A DNA stretch of 64,000 bases from Coleofasciculus sp937127375 (GTDB lineage: Bacteria; Cyanobacteriota; Cyanobacteriia; Cyanobacteriales; Coleofasciculaceae), in the NCBI GenBank assembly GCA_040218875.1, contig JAVJQP010000076.1; one strand, given 5' to 3'. A program made the position numbers and the translations under genes. Shown one piece after another: positions 53,878 to 62,895 of the stretch (position 1 is the stretch's first letter; each line of letters begins with the position of its first letter). Under the pieces are notes generated by a model, which searched no databases, was not told the DNA's origin, and saw nothing but the letters and a program-made list of their open reading frames with translations.

Positions 53878-54906
53878 CTAACTCAGATGCAAGTTAACCA
53901 TTAAGGTGAGCAAAAAGGTTAATTGGGCGGCGAGGGCAAATAGGTAAAAAATTGTCCTAGCTTTAAAGACGGAGAACATTAAACCGATCGCCTTGATGTC
54001 TATCATTGGACCAAATACCAAAAAGGCTAACAATGAACCACTGGTAAAGGTTGAAGCAAAGGCGAGGGCGAAGAAAGAGTCAACCGTTGAACATATAGAA
54101 ACGACGGCGGCTAATAGCATCATCGCCAGAATTGAGGTGATAGGACCCGAACCCAAACTGAGGATAATTTCACGGGGAACGGCGACTTGAATCGTAGCCG
54201 CGATCGCACTCCCAATAATTAGCACCGCGCCTAACTCCCGTAACTCTTGCACGGTATTGTCTAAGAACAAACGCCAGCGATCGGACCACGGTTTCCGGGC
54301 GGGGGTAGCGGCGAGTGAGGCTTGCAGAACTGTCGCATCCATCCGCACAGGTGTTCCCGGTTGACCCAGTAAAAATGTACCCGATTGCAGCAGGGCGGGT
54401 TGGGGTTCCTGTTGCACAGAAGGTTTGACCTCGCATTCTCTGGGAAGCACCATGGAACGGGTGACAGCCTGTTGCAACAAAGGGCGCATATCTTTCTGAA
54501 CGCTGAAGACGCAACCGATAACAATAGCAATACCCAGGGAAAACAAGACTCGTAGGACGACAATTTCCGGCTGATCTCGAAACGCGACCCAGGTTGACCA
54601 AATTACAATCGGGTTAATTGTCGGGGCGGCTAGCAAAAACCCGATAGACACCGATACAGGTGCGCCTTGTAGCAGCAACCGCCGGGACACAGGCACATTT
54701 CCACATTCACACACCGGGAAGAAAAATCCCGCACAACTCCCCACAACCGCACCCAGGAAGGGGTTCTTGGGTAAAGACGCAATCAGTCGTCCCTCATCGA
54801 CGAATAAAAGCAGCAAGCCGGAAAATAAGACGCCAATGAGTAAAAATGGGATTGCCTCGACCAGCAAACTCAAGAAAAGGGTAAAGGCGTTGTTTAACTG
54901 ACTCAT
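53878..54906 (-). CDS. DUF318-type permease
   Basis: 342 residues, about eight membrane helices in two halves around a hydrophilic loop (residues about 140-200). The first half carries GFFFPVCECGNVPVSRRLL with the Cys pair CEC; the second has SICSTVDSFFALAFA. The permease/TIGR03943 pairing is known from YcgR/YcgQ-type operons; metal or metalloid transport is possible, but the substrate is not shown here. Divergent from the WbsX-type gene. Confidence 0.85.
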   Translation of the reverse strand: MSQLNNAFTLFLSLLVEAIPFLLIGVLFSGLLLLFVDEGRLIASLPKNPFLGAVVGSCAGFFFPVCECGNVPVSRRLLLQGAPVSVSIGFLLAAPTINPIVIWSTWVAFRDQPEIVVLRVLFSLGIAIVIGCVFSVQKDMRPLLQQAVTRSMVLPRECEVKPSVQQEPQPALLQSGTFLLGQPGTPVRMDATVLQASLAATPARKPWSDRWRLFLDNTVQELRELGAVLIIGSAIAATIQVAVPREIILSLGSGPITSILAMMLLAAVVSICSTVDSFFALAFASTFTSGSLLAFLVFGPMIDIKAIGLMFSVFKARTIFYLFALAAQLTFLLTLMVNLHLS

Positions 54907-55029
54907 GCGTTTAAGCGTTTCGCGATCGCGGGTCTTTTTACACGTAAGCGCTATTGTATCAGATAGTTTCCAGGGCGTGAGTCAAACGGGGATCAAGGGA
55001 GAATTAATACCATTCACAGTACAACAAAA

Positions 55030-56169
55030 ATGATAACCAACCCCTTAGAAGCAGCAAAAGCCCGTCTAATTGCGTTTTATCTGCCCCAATTTCATCCGAT
55101 TCCGGAAAATGATCAAGCCTGGGGAAAAGGGTTTACAGAATGGACAAATGTTGCCAAAGCCAAGCCTTTATTTCCCGGACATGACCAACCTAAAATTCCG
55201 GCTGATTTAGGATTTTACGACTTGCGTTTACCCGAAGCCCGACAAGCACAAGTGGATATGGCAAGGGCGTATGGAATTGAAGGGTTTTGTTATTGGCATT
55301 ATTGGTTTGCGGGTAAGCGGGTTTTAGAACGACCGTTTAATCAGGTCTTAAAATCAGGTGAGCCGAATTTTCCGTTTTGTCTAGCTTGGGCAAATCAAAC
55401 TTGGACGGGGATTTGGCATGGTTGTCCGGATCGGGTTTTAATTGAGCAAACTTACCCTGGTTTGGCAGATTATACGACTCATTTTTATACCCTCTTGGAG
55501 GCGTTTACTGATCCCCGTTATATCACGGTTGAGGGTAAACCTCTATTTTTGGTTTATAATCCGGAGGAGTTGCCAGATCCGAAACAATTTACGGACTGTT
55601 GGAGAGATTTAGCGATTAAATCTGGGTTAAAGGGACTCTATTTCATTGGAGTTGCCCGACATGAATACTGGTTTCCTGAAGCTAATGGGTTTGATGCGTC
55701 TGTTATTATTAATCCGGATTATGTTTTTACGCAGGCTTCAGCCCGAATTTTACCAGAGAAGCGGAGTTTAACTAAAGTTAAGCAAAAGTTTAGCACATTC
55801 TCATCCCGGAGGTTCTACCAAAAATATAAACAGTTTTCGGATTATCCGCTACTTTACTCTTATGAAAAAGCGATCCAGTGTGCGTTTAAGGGAAGTCACC
55901 CGTATTTTGTCACTTATCCCTGTATCTTTCCGAATTGGGATAACACGCCGAGAACAGGTATCTATGGGTTGGTGTTTCTCAAATCAACGCCGGATTTATT
56001 TAGAGTTCATCTGCAAGAGGCAATTGAAACGGTATCGGAACGGGAATTTGAAAAGCGGCTAATTTTTATCCGTTCGTGGAATGAATGGGCGGAAGGGAAT
56101 TATTTGGAACCGGATCTGAAATTTGGCAAGGCATTTTTAGAGGTTATTCGCGATGAAATTTACAGTTGA
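55030..56169 (+). CDS. WbsX-type (GH99-like) glycan protein
   Basis: 379 residues of the WbsX/glycoside hydrolase 99-like family, found in polysaccharide and O-antigen loci. It has LIAFYLPQFHPIPENDQAWG at the start, GFTEWTNVAKAKPLFPGH, EGFCYWHYWFAGKR, LAWANQTWT and a C-terminal FIRSWNEWAEGNYLEPD with likely catalytic acids. Whether it hydrolyses or transfers glycans cannot be told. It is not in a polysaccharide cluster here. The ATG at 55030 fits the family start. Confidence 0.87.
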   Translation: MITNPLEAAKARLIAFYLPQFHPIPENDQAWGKGFTEWTNVAKAKPLFPGHDQPKIPADLGFYDLRLPEARQAQVDMARAYGIEGFCYWHYWFAGKRVLERPFNQVLKSGEPNFPFCLAWANQTWTGIWHGCPDRVLIEQTYPGLADYTTHFYTLLEAFTDPRYITVEGKPLFLVYNPEELPDPKQFTDCWRDLAIKSGLKGLYFIGVARHEYWFPEANGFDASVIINPDYVFTQASARILPEKRSLTKVKQKFSTFSSRRFYQKYKQFSDYPLLYSYEKAIQCAFKGSHPYFVTYPCIFPNWDNTPRTGIYGLVFLKSTPDLFRVHLQEAIETVSEREFEKRLIFIRSWNEWAEGNYLEPDLKFGKAFLEVIRDEIYS

Positions 56170-56210
56170 AACTCAAATCATAATCGGCGACTGGAAGTCA
56201 CAGCTACACA

Positions 56211-56294
56211 AACCTAGTCCGCGCAGGCGGACTAGGTTATTACGGGGGTAGCTAACCCGGATTTGGTATAAGATGTTCCGGCGGAACGTCTCTA
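56211..56294. repeat. Perfect 12-bp-stem hairpin and a decayed GTAGAGACG palindrome
   Basis: AACCTAGTCCGC-GCAG-GCGGACTAGGTT (56211-56238) is a perfect inverted repeat. At 56271-56294 AGATGTTCCGGCGGAACGTC is half of a GTAGAGACG-type palindrome with a degenerate left arm. Both lie between the convergent WbsX-type and nuclease genes. Confidence 0.8.
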
Positions 56295-56365
56295 CTCTGA
56301 ATCTCTGGCAGCAGATAATGGTACGATTCGCCCTGATCAATCAATTTATCTCAACCCAATTGGTA

Positions 56366-57262
56366 TTACTCAATAGGCATTGGGGCTGAGGGGTCAACTA
56401 ATTGTTGCAAGACGGTGCGATCGCGTGAGTTTATTGCCCTGATCCATGACTGAATTGAATGCCCAGTATATATTGAGTTTAAAACATGAGCTTTAAAGGT
56501 TTCTAAACTGGGTAAATTAATTCTATCCATCTTGGCAAAATTGGTATCAAGACGGTAGGGAAAACTCCCTGTCAGTTGACGGATACGCCTTTGATAATCT
56601 GGATCAGGACGATATTGCTGTGCCTTATCTCCCCAGTCCTGAATCAAGTGCATCGCTTGATTAAATTGCTCCTCTGTTCCCTGAAATTTATAGCCATGGC
56701 AGTTTGTTTGTTGAAGATTACGAGTACGTTGACGGGTATCTTCTGGTTCCATTACCACATAGGAGGGAGGATTATGATAATGATTGTCACGGGTTTTGGC
56801 GATTTCTAGAGCATCTCCTACCCAAATGTCAACAATTTTGGGTTGACCAGCGAGGACATATTCCAGCATCCAGCAGACTATCACGACTTTTACCTGATTG
56901 GCTGAAAAGTGAGTTTGGCTATCCCGAAATCGAGCTGTTATTTCAGTGGATAATGGAAACCAAGTCTTGACCTCAATACCGGGTTGTATATCGGGTATAC
57001 CGCTGAGAATCAGATCAGGAAAGCCGGGATCTTGTCGTATCCACTGAGAGTCCTCTTGCCAGTTTCCTGTCTCATTCAAGTGTCGGGTGATAGCATATTC
57101 TAGGAGATTGCCAATGATCGGTGATAGTTTACTGACGATTTTGGATAGCTCTATAGCTCCCTGAATATCCCTAGGTCTTGAGACGGTAAGAACATCTATA
57201 GTATGCCCTCTCAACCTGAGTAAAGCAGCCGTAGCCATTTCCAGAGCTTCCTGATAACGCAT
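56366..57262 (-). CDS. Type II restriction endonuclease (PD-ExK)
   Basis: 298 residues. A PD-(D/E)xK nuclease site is visible: Pro82-Asp83 in GFPDLIL and Glu97-Val-Lys99 in GIEVKTW. It is encoded next to a controller-type HTH gene and divergent from a DNA methyltransferase, which identifies it as the restriction part of a type II system. Its ATG overlaps the stop of the HTH gene by one base (TAATG), so translation is coupled. Recognition site unknown. Confidence 0.83.
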   Translation of the reverse strand: MRYQEALEMATAALLRLRGHTIDVLTVSRPRDIQGAIELSKIVSKLSPIIGNLLEYAITRHLNETGNWQEDSQWIRQDPGFPDLILSGIPDIQPGIEVKTWFPLSTEITARFRDSQTHFSANQVKVVIVCWMLEYVLAGQPKIVDIWVGDALEIAKTRDNHYHNPPSYVVMEPEDTRQRTRNLQQTNCHGYKFQGTEEQFNQAMHLIQDWGDKAQQYRPDPDYQRRIRQLTGSFPYRLDTNFAKMDRINLPSLETFKAHVLNSIYTGHSIQSWIRAINSRDRTVLQQLVDPSAPMPIE

Positions 57263-57516
57263 TACCGCTCTATTTCCTGTAACGTGATTTCAAGATGTTG
57301 AATAAAGTCACTCAAAGAAATTCCCATGGCTTGACAAAATGCACGGAGTTCCACAATATCTATACGTCTTTCACCCCGTTCACATTTACTCACAAATGAC
57401 TGAGTTTGCTGGAGGGATTGAGCAATTTGTGCTTGTGTCAATCCTGCGGCTTTTCTGGCTGAGCGGAGGTGACTCAGAAATAGGGCATATTCTTTTGTAC
57501 AAATAGACTTTTCCAT
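57262..57516 (-). CDS. Controller-type HTH regulator of the R-M system
   Basis: 84 residues, an XRE/C-protein helix-turn-helix (LRSARKAAGLTQAQIAQSL then FVSKCERGERRIDIVEL). C proteins bind symmetric operators upstream of their own gene and delay restriction after entry into a cell. A symmetric GACT/AGTC operator in the adjoining spacer supports this. Gene order C then R with a 1-bp overlap is typical of such systems. Confidence 0.85.
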   Translation of the reverse strand: MEKSICTKEYALFLSHLRSARKAAGLTQAQIAQSLQQTQSFVSKCERGERRIDIVELRAFCQAMGISLSDFIQHLEITLQEIER

Positions 57517-57541
57517 CTGAGTTTACATCCCCACTTGATGA

Positions 57542-57577
57542 TATAGTCGGTTTTAGAATAGTCCAAAATAGACTATT
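57542..57577. promoter_or_regulatory. Probable C-protein operator in the divergent R-M promoter
   Basis: The perfect inverted repeat AATAGTC-CAAAATA-GACTATT (57557-57577) is preceded by a further half-site TATAGTC (57542-57548), 15 bp upstream. AGTC/GACT half-sites fit known C-boxes. It lies between the C-R operon (minus) and the methyltransferase gene (plus), where it could control both. Confidence 0.7.
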
Positions 57578-57618
57578 GAGGGGTGTTATGGTGAAACTTG
57601 AGCAGAGGACAACGAATT

Positions 57619-58725
57619 GTGAGTCATATAGGGTATGGTACGGACAACTCAGGACAGCTTAATCATCGGTGGAATGAGCCATCAGAACTCACATCCCCAA
57701 CCTCTGCTGTATCTACCACCGTTATCGATTCAGTGCAAATTGAACAGGCTGATGTGTTGACCCGCTATTGGGCTTGGCAAGCGCCAACGGTTATCATTTC
57801 AGATGGTGCTTATGGACTAGGACTTTTTCCAGGTGATCCGCCAACACCAACAGATTTAGCTGATTGGTATACGCCTCATATTAAGGCTTGGTCACGCTAT
57901 TGTTTACCAGAGACAACGTTGTGGTTTTGGTGTAGTGAAATTGGTTGGGCTACCGTTCATCCGATTTTGGTCAAGGAGGGTTGGCAATACCGTTCTGTGA
58001 ATGTTTGGGATAAAGGTGTTGCCCATATTGCTGGCAATGTAAATAGTAAGACAATACGCCGTTTTCCGATTGTGACTGAAGTTTGCGTACATTATGTGCG
58101 AGAAGTGCAACTTCAGACGGGTGATGGTTATCAATTACCGATGCAGCAGTGGCTGCGTTATGAGTGGCTTCGGACTGGACTTCCTCTGAGTAAAACGAAT
58201 GAGGCTTGTGGGGTCAAAAATGCGGCGACTCGTAAATATTTTACCAAAGATCATTTGTGGTATTTCCCGCCACCCGACATGATAGAACTGATTGTCACTT
58301 ACGCTAATCGCTATGGTCAACCGACAGCAATTCCTTACTTTTCCATTGATGGTAAATCGCCAGTTACGGCGGAACAATGGTCAAAAATGCGAGCTAAATG
58401 GCATCATAGTCATGGAATTACGAATGTTTGGTCGGAACCAGCAGTTCGGGGTAAGGAACGCCTGAAAAATCGGCAGGCAAAATGCCTTCATGGGAATCAG
58501 AAGCCTTTACGTTTAATTGAATTGATTATTCTGGCGACTAGCGATTCGGGTGATGTGGTGTGGGAACCGTTTGGCGGGATGTGTTCAGCTGCCATAGTGT
58601 CGTTACGAAAGGGGCGGCGGTGTTATAGTGCAGAAGTTAATTCGGATTATTATCAATTGGCGAAAGCACGGTTGGAACAAGAGTACGAGCGGATTAATTC
58701 GTTTCTGTTCCCGGAATTTCTGTGA
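57619..58725 (+). CDS. DNA methyltransferase (N6-A/N4-C type) of the R-M system
   Basis: 368 residues from the GTG at 57619, which has AGAGGA nine bases upstream and is preferred to the TTG at 57598. The catalytic motif IV is ISDGAYGLGLF (Asp62-Gly-Ala-Tyr65, a DPPY variant) near the N-terminus. The SAM-binding motif I, VVWEPFGGMCSAAIVSLRKG, is near the C-terminus, so the order is beta-class. Whether it makes m6A or m4C cannot be decided by eye. A 24-codon frame (57588-57662) overlaps the start and may be a leader peptide. Confidence 0.85.
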   Translation: MSHIGYGTDNSGQLNHRWNEPSELTSPTSAVSTTVIDSVQIEQADVLTRYWAWQAPTVIISDGAYGLGLFPGDPPTPTDLADWYTPHIKAWSRYCLPETTLWFWCSEIGWATVHPILVKEGWQYRSVNVWDKGVAHIAGNVNSKTIRRFPIVTEVCVHYVREVQLQTGDGYQLPMQQWLRYEWLRTGLPLSKTNEACGVKNAATRKYFTKDHLWYFPPPDMIELIVTYANRYGQPTAIPYFSIDGKSPVTAEQWSKMRAKWHHSHGITNVWSEPAVRGKERLKNRQAKCLHGNQKPLRLIELIILATSDSGDVVWEPFGGMCSAAIVSLRKGRRCYSAEVNSDYYQLAKARLEQEYERINSFLFPEFL

Positions 58726-58888
58726 TGGTTACTCTTCGAGAAGGCTCCGCCTACGTACCTCAACCCAACCGACAAAGGTGATATGCATCCTTTTATTCAG
58801 GTAAGGGGGTTGGGGAATTGGATTTGGCACGTTGCTCATCTTTCAGGAGACTGATGCAAATCCATGTCTGACGACGCAATAATCAAAG

Positions 58889-60469
58889 ATGGTGAAATGG
58901 GAAATAACTGCTGTGCAACCGACAAAGCGACGCGAACAAATTGAACAAATCGTAGTCACCGCCGAACAGATGGGCAAGATTGAAGGGCGTATCTTTGAGG
59001 CGGGAATGCCTGTGGCGGCGTTGATGGAAAAAGTAGCGGGGTTGATGGCGAGGCGGATTCAAACCCTTTATCCCTATCCGCAAACACGGCGCGTGGGCGT
59101 GTTAGTCGGTCCAGGACATAATGGCGGTGATGCGTTGGTGGTGGCGCGGGAGTTACAGTGTCAGGGCTTCGAGGTGCTGATTTACCGTCCGATTCAGAAG
59201 CTGAAGGAATTAACCTCCCAACATGCTCAGTATGCGGAGAGTTTGGGGATTCCCTTTTATGAGCAGATTCAGCCGTTGCTGGATTGTGATTTAATTATTG
59301 ATGGATTGTTCGGATTTGGGCAAACGCGATCGCTCGAAGGAAATCTGGCGGATATGGTTAAACAATTGAATCAACTTTCCCAACCTATCCTCAGTATCGA
59401 TTTACCCTCTGGAATTCACACGGATACTGGGGAAGTCTTGGGTACAGCGATTCGGGCAAGTCGCACATTCTGCTTGGGGTTATGGAAGCAGGCATTTTTA
59501 CAAGATCAAGGATTGGATTATCTGGGGGAGGCGGAGTTAGTTGATTTCGGTATTCCCTTGGCAGATATTTGGACAGTTTTGGGTCAATCACCGGGACTTA
59601 TGCGGGTGACATCCTCTATGGTGCGGGATTGTCTGCCGCTAAAACGTCCAGCCGCTACTTATAAGTATAAGGAAGGGCATCTGCTGCTGATTTGTGGCTC
59701 AACCCAATATTCTGGCGGTGCTATTTTAACCGCACTGGGGGCGCGGGCGTCTGGGGTGGGAATGCTGTCTGTGGCGGTTCCGGAATCGCTGAAACCATTA
59801 TTAGTCAGTCATGTCCCCGAATCGCTGGTGATTGGGTGTCCGGAAACGAACAGTGGCGCGATCGTACAACTGCCTGATTCTGTAAACTTAAGTAAATTTA
59901 GTGCGATCGCCTGTGGTCCGGGTTTGACGCTGGATGGGAAGTCTTTGGTACAAGGATTAATGGGGGTGGATTGTCCCCTGATTTTAGACGCTGATGGCTT
60001 AAATAGTTTGGCAGAACTGAAAACGATTCCCACGTTAATCCGGCGTCAGGGGGCGACGGTGTTAACGCCTCATGTGGGTGAGTTTAAGCGGTTATTTCCC
60101 GATTCGGCTGAGTTACTTCCTAATCGCGTCAGTGCGGTGCAAAAGGCATCTCAATTGAGTCGATCTGTGATTTTATTAAAAGGAGCCAGAAGTGCGATCG
60201 CGAATTCTCAGGGATCGGTTTGGTTGGTGCCAGACAGTACACCCGCCCTAGCCCGTGGTGGGAGTGGGGATGTTCTTACGGGGCTGATTGGCGGTTTAGT
60301 CGCACAGCCAGCTACAGCTAAATTTCCTCTAGACGCCACCGTCGCGGCGGCAGCTTGGTGGCACGCCCAAGCGGGAATTTTAGCGGCACAGGAACGCACC
60401 GAGTTGGGCGTGGATGCTTTTACCTTGTCAGAGTATCTCATGCCCGTGCTTCAAGAGGGTAGAGGGTAG
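58889..60469 (+). CDS. nnr: Bifunctional NAD(P)H-hydrate epimerase/dehydratase
   Basis: 526 residues, a fusion of the YjeF_N epimerase (about 20-235; VGPGHNGGDALVVARE, IDGLFGFG, SIDLPSGIHTDTGE) and the ADP-dependent dehydratase/carbohydrate-kinase-like domain (about 245-520; GHLLLICGSTQYSGGAI, ILDADGLNSL, LTPHVGEFKRL, ARGGSGDVLTGLIGG). It repairs hydrated NADH and NADPH. The stop codon is immediately followed by a long G-rich repeat array. The ATG start MVKWEITAV is kept; a later start near the epimerase core is conceivable. Confidence 0.93.
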   Translation: MVKWEITAVQPTKRREQIEQIVVTAEQMGKIEGRIFEAGMPVAALMEKVAGLMARRIQTLYPYPQTRRVGVLVGPGHNGGDALVVARELQCQGFEVLIYRPIQKLKELTSQHAQYAESLGIPFYEQIQPLLDCDLIIDGLFGFGQTRSLEGNLADMVKQLNQLSQPILSIDLPSGIHTDTGEVLGTAIRASRTFCLGLWKQAFLQDQGLDYLGEAELVDFGIPLADIWTVLGQSPGLMRVTSSMVRDCLPLKRPAATYKYKEGHLLLICGSTQYSGGAILTALGARASGVGMLSVAVPESLKPLLVSHVPESLVIGCPETNSGAIVQLPDSVNLSKFSAIACGPGLTLDGKSLVQGLMGVDCPLILDADGLNSLAELKTIPTLIRRQGATVLTPHVGEFKRLFPDSAELLPNRVSAVQKASQLSRSVILLKGARSAIANSQGSVWLVPDSTPALARGGSGDVLTGLIGGLVAQPATAKFPLDATVAAAAWWHAQAGILAAQERTELGVDAFTLSEYLMPVLQEGRG

Positions 60470-60706
60470 AGATGGGGGAGATGGGGGAGATGGGGGAGAT
60501 GGGGGAGATGGGGAAGATGAGGGAGATGGGGGAGATGGGGAAGATGGGGGAGATGGGGGAGATGGGGAAGATGGGGGAGATGGGGGAGATGAGGGAGATG
60601 GGGAAGATGAGGGAGATGGGGGAGATGGGGAAGATGGGGGAGATGGGGGAGATGGGGGAGATGGGGGAGATGGGGAAGATGGGGGAGATGGGGAAGATGG
60701 GAAGAG
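60470..60706. repeat. Long 9-bp array (GGGGGAGAT / GGGGAAGAT)
   Basis: About 26 units of GATGGGGGA or GATGGGGAA, with occasional GATGAGGGA, begin right at the nnr stop codon. Units of two types alternate in patches, suggesting higher-order duplications. The array is open in several frames on both strands, giving meaningless glycine/aspartate or serine/proline/isoleucine polypeptides. Confidence 0.95.
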
Positions 60707-60720
60707 TTTTGAAAGTTGTA

Positions 60721-60887
60721 GGGGCGGGTTTTACCATTAACGGGAAGGTTTTCACCCTGATATAACTAAACCCGCCCCAACGGAGTGCCAGAATTCTTCG
60801 ACCAAGGACAAATGACCAATGACGAATGACCAATGACAAATGACCAATGACGAATGACCAATGACAAATGACCAATGACGAATGACG
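60721..60887. repeat. Palindromic element followed by heptamer array
   Basis: GGGGCGGGTTTTACC and CTAAACCCGCCCC arms (60721-60778) are followed by GGAGTGC and TGACCAA/TGACGAA/TGACAAA heptamers (about 60806-60887) in a regular alternating order. Together with the preceding G-rich array this repeats the module order seen at 13190-13488. Confidence 0.9.
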
Positions 60888-61049
60888 TAGCTTGCTTCTC
60901 GATGAAAGCGAGTATGACGAATGACCAAATAGAGAGATAAGAGATTCAAATACAAAGACTGTGGCAGGATAAAACTCCAGATTGTGTGAACTTTTAATAA
61001 AGTCTATAGCCGCTAGACGAAATTCTCTACTCCAGAAGTGTTTACAGCA

Positions 61050-61220
61050 TTAGCTTTCCGGAAGGTTCATCCATTTATCGGTCTTCTCTTGCCATAGCTT
61101 TGGGTCTACAAACAAGGTAAGCCATTCTTGCTCCTGAGTATTTGTCACTCGATTATTGGGTTTGTCTTGAACACTTGCCTTGACAAATAGTCTCCGCACG
61201 GCTAATATTTTTGACTTTGT
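61050..61220 (-). pseudogene. Possible gene fragment or small protein in an 870-bp spacer
   Basis: An open minus-strand frame of 56 codons ends at TAA (61050-61052) and reads QDKPNNRVTNTQEQEWLTLF then VDPKLWQEKTDKWMNLPES. It looks coding but has no ATG; a GTG at 61199 would give 49 residues. No family recognised. Nothing else gene-like lies between 60888 and 61340. Confidence 0.3.
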
Positions 61221-61340
61221 TCAACAAGCAACAATTGTCCAATCCGGGGAATTCTGATTTGTCCAGTATTTCGCTGTTGTGGCAACCGAAAAAAGACCAA
61301 CTGAACCCTCCGTCTTTAAATCCCCAATTGTGTGTTTCCC

Positions 61341-62615
61341 ATGACTAATGAACTACTGCAACAAGTCCGGATTTTAGATCCGGTGTCTGGAACCGACCAA
61401 CTCGCTGATGTGCTAATTACAGACGGCATCATCAAGGCTGTTGCACCGAAAATTGCGGAGTGGTCAAGTGATACGGTGGTGCGGGATTGCCAAGGTCTAA
61501 TTTTAGGGACTGGCTTAGTTGATCTTTACAGTCATTCGGGGGAACCCGGATATGAGGAACGAGAAACGTGGGCATCACTGCTGGCGGCGGCGACGGCGGG
61601 AGGCTTTACCCGACTAGCCATTTTGCCGGATACCGTACCGCCGTTAGATAATCCTTCTGGACTTGCCCCTGTGCGCCAGCAGGAACGTTCCCATCCCAGC
61701 CAATCTTCCCCTCACCTGTATTACTGGGGGGCGATAACCCAGGGGGTGGAAGGACAACAGATGACAGAACTAGCTGAGTTAGCCGCCGCCGGCGTCGTGG
61801 GTTTTGCTGATGGGCGTCCTTTATCGAATCTGGCTTTACTGCGGCGAGTGTTAGAATACCTGCGCCCGTTGCCAATTCCTGTGGCGTTATGGGCGTGTGA
61901 CCCGAAGTTAAAGGGAAATGGGGTGATGCGCGAAGGGGCGAATTCTATCCGTTTTGGTATCCCCGGAAATCCCGCCATGTCAGAATCAGCCGCATTATCT
62001 GCCATCATAGAAGTGGTGAGTGCGATCGCGACTCCGGTTCATTTGATGCGTATCTCAACTTGTCGTGGTGTGGAATTGATTCAAGAGGCGAAAGCACGAG
62101 GCGTCCCAGTTACTGCCAGCACCTCTTGGATGCATTTGCTACTAGATACTCAAGATGTAAGTAATTATAATCCCAATTTACGCCTCGATCCCCCATTAGG
62201 CAATCCCGATGACCGCATCGCCCTCATTGAAGGCATTCGGGATGGCGTGATTGATGCTATTGCCATTGACCATACACCCTACAGCTACGAAGAGAAAACC
62301 GTTGCCTTTGCCGAAGCGCCACCGGGAGTTATTGGTTTAGAGTTAGCGTTACCCTTACTTTGGCAATATTTAGTGGAAACGGGCGTATGTTCAGCATTGC
62401 AACTGTGGCAAACTATTAGCACAAATCCAGCGTCTTGTCTAGGTCAATCCCCCGCCAAGATAGCCAATGAGCAACCCGCCGAACTGGTGTTATTTAACCC
62501 GCAGCAGAGTTGGACAGTGGCACAAGATACCCTGAAATCCCTCTCTAGGAATACACCGTGGTTTGGGAAAAAACTTAGGGGGCGCACGGTTCAAACTTGG
62601 TCAGGACTGATGTAA
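61341..62615 (+). CDS. Dihydroorotase-like amidohydrolase, metal ligands replaced
   Basis: 424 residues from the ATG at 61341 (GTG at 61332 is possible). The overall sequence is dihydroorotase-like (ILDPVSGTDQLADVLI at the start, a C-terminal NPAELVLF-type region). The metal motif, however, reads D61-L-Y63-S-H65-S-G67 instead of D-x-H-x-H-x-R. Later HxxH and DHAPH motifs are VHLMRIST and DHTPYSYEEK. Catalysis of dihydroorotate formation is therefore doubtful; it may be a structural pseudoenzyme, as known for PyrC' proteins. Alone on the strand. Confidence 0.82.
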   Translation: MTNELLQQVRILDPVSGTDQLADVLITDGIIKAVAPKIAEWSSDTVVRDCQGLILGTGLVDLYSHSGEPGYEERETWASLLAAATAGGFTRLAILPDTVPPLDNPSGLAPVRQQERSHPSQSSPHLYYWGAITQGVEGQQMTELAELAAAGVVGFADGRPLSNLALLRRVLEYLRPLPIPVALWACDPKLKGNGVMREGANSIRFGIPGNPAMSESAALSAIIEVVSAIATPVHLMRISTCRGVELIQEAKARGVPVTASTSWMHLLLDTQDVSNYNPNLRLDPPLGNPDDRIALIEGIRDGVIDAIAIDHTPYSYEEKTVAFAEAPPGVIGLELALPLLWQYLVETGVCSALQLWQTISTNPASCLGQSPAKIANEQPAELVLFNPQQSWTVAQDTLKSLSRNTPWFGKKLRGRTVQTWSGLM

Positions 62616-62895
62616 TTTTATCCTTGAACAACCATCTGTCTGTAGACAACCCTTCATTATAATCTCACGCCCGGAAACCGTAGGGGCGCACCGACGTTCA
62701 TTGGTGTCAACTTAAGGTCGAAAAGCAATGCTGGTAAGGTTTTCAGCTATGTCTATCTACTGCTCAAAATTTCCCCCTCATCCCCTAACCCCAACTCCGA
62801 TCCGTGGGGAGAAGGGGAACCAGATCGAGAGTAGATTGTTATACTGCCACTGGGAGATACTATTCAATCAAGACTCGATAAGCAGATAACCACTC
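62616..62895. other. 280-bp spacer before clpB
   Basis: Contains GTAGGGGCGCACCGACG (about 62681-62697) and a CCCCTAACCCCAACTCC stretch with downstream GTGGGGAGAAGGGG (about 62772-62818). This is a loose palindrome of the type common between cyanobacterial genes. No gene is seen. It presumably carries the clpB promoter. Confidence 0.5.

Noticed and set aside
60414..60875. Open frames on both strands encoding Gly-Asp-Gly, Met-Gly-Glu or Ser-Pro-Ile repeats
   Set aside because: They are by-products of the 9-bp G-rich array, open in several frames, with no natural ends or start signals.
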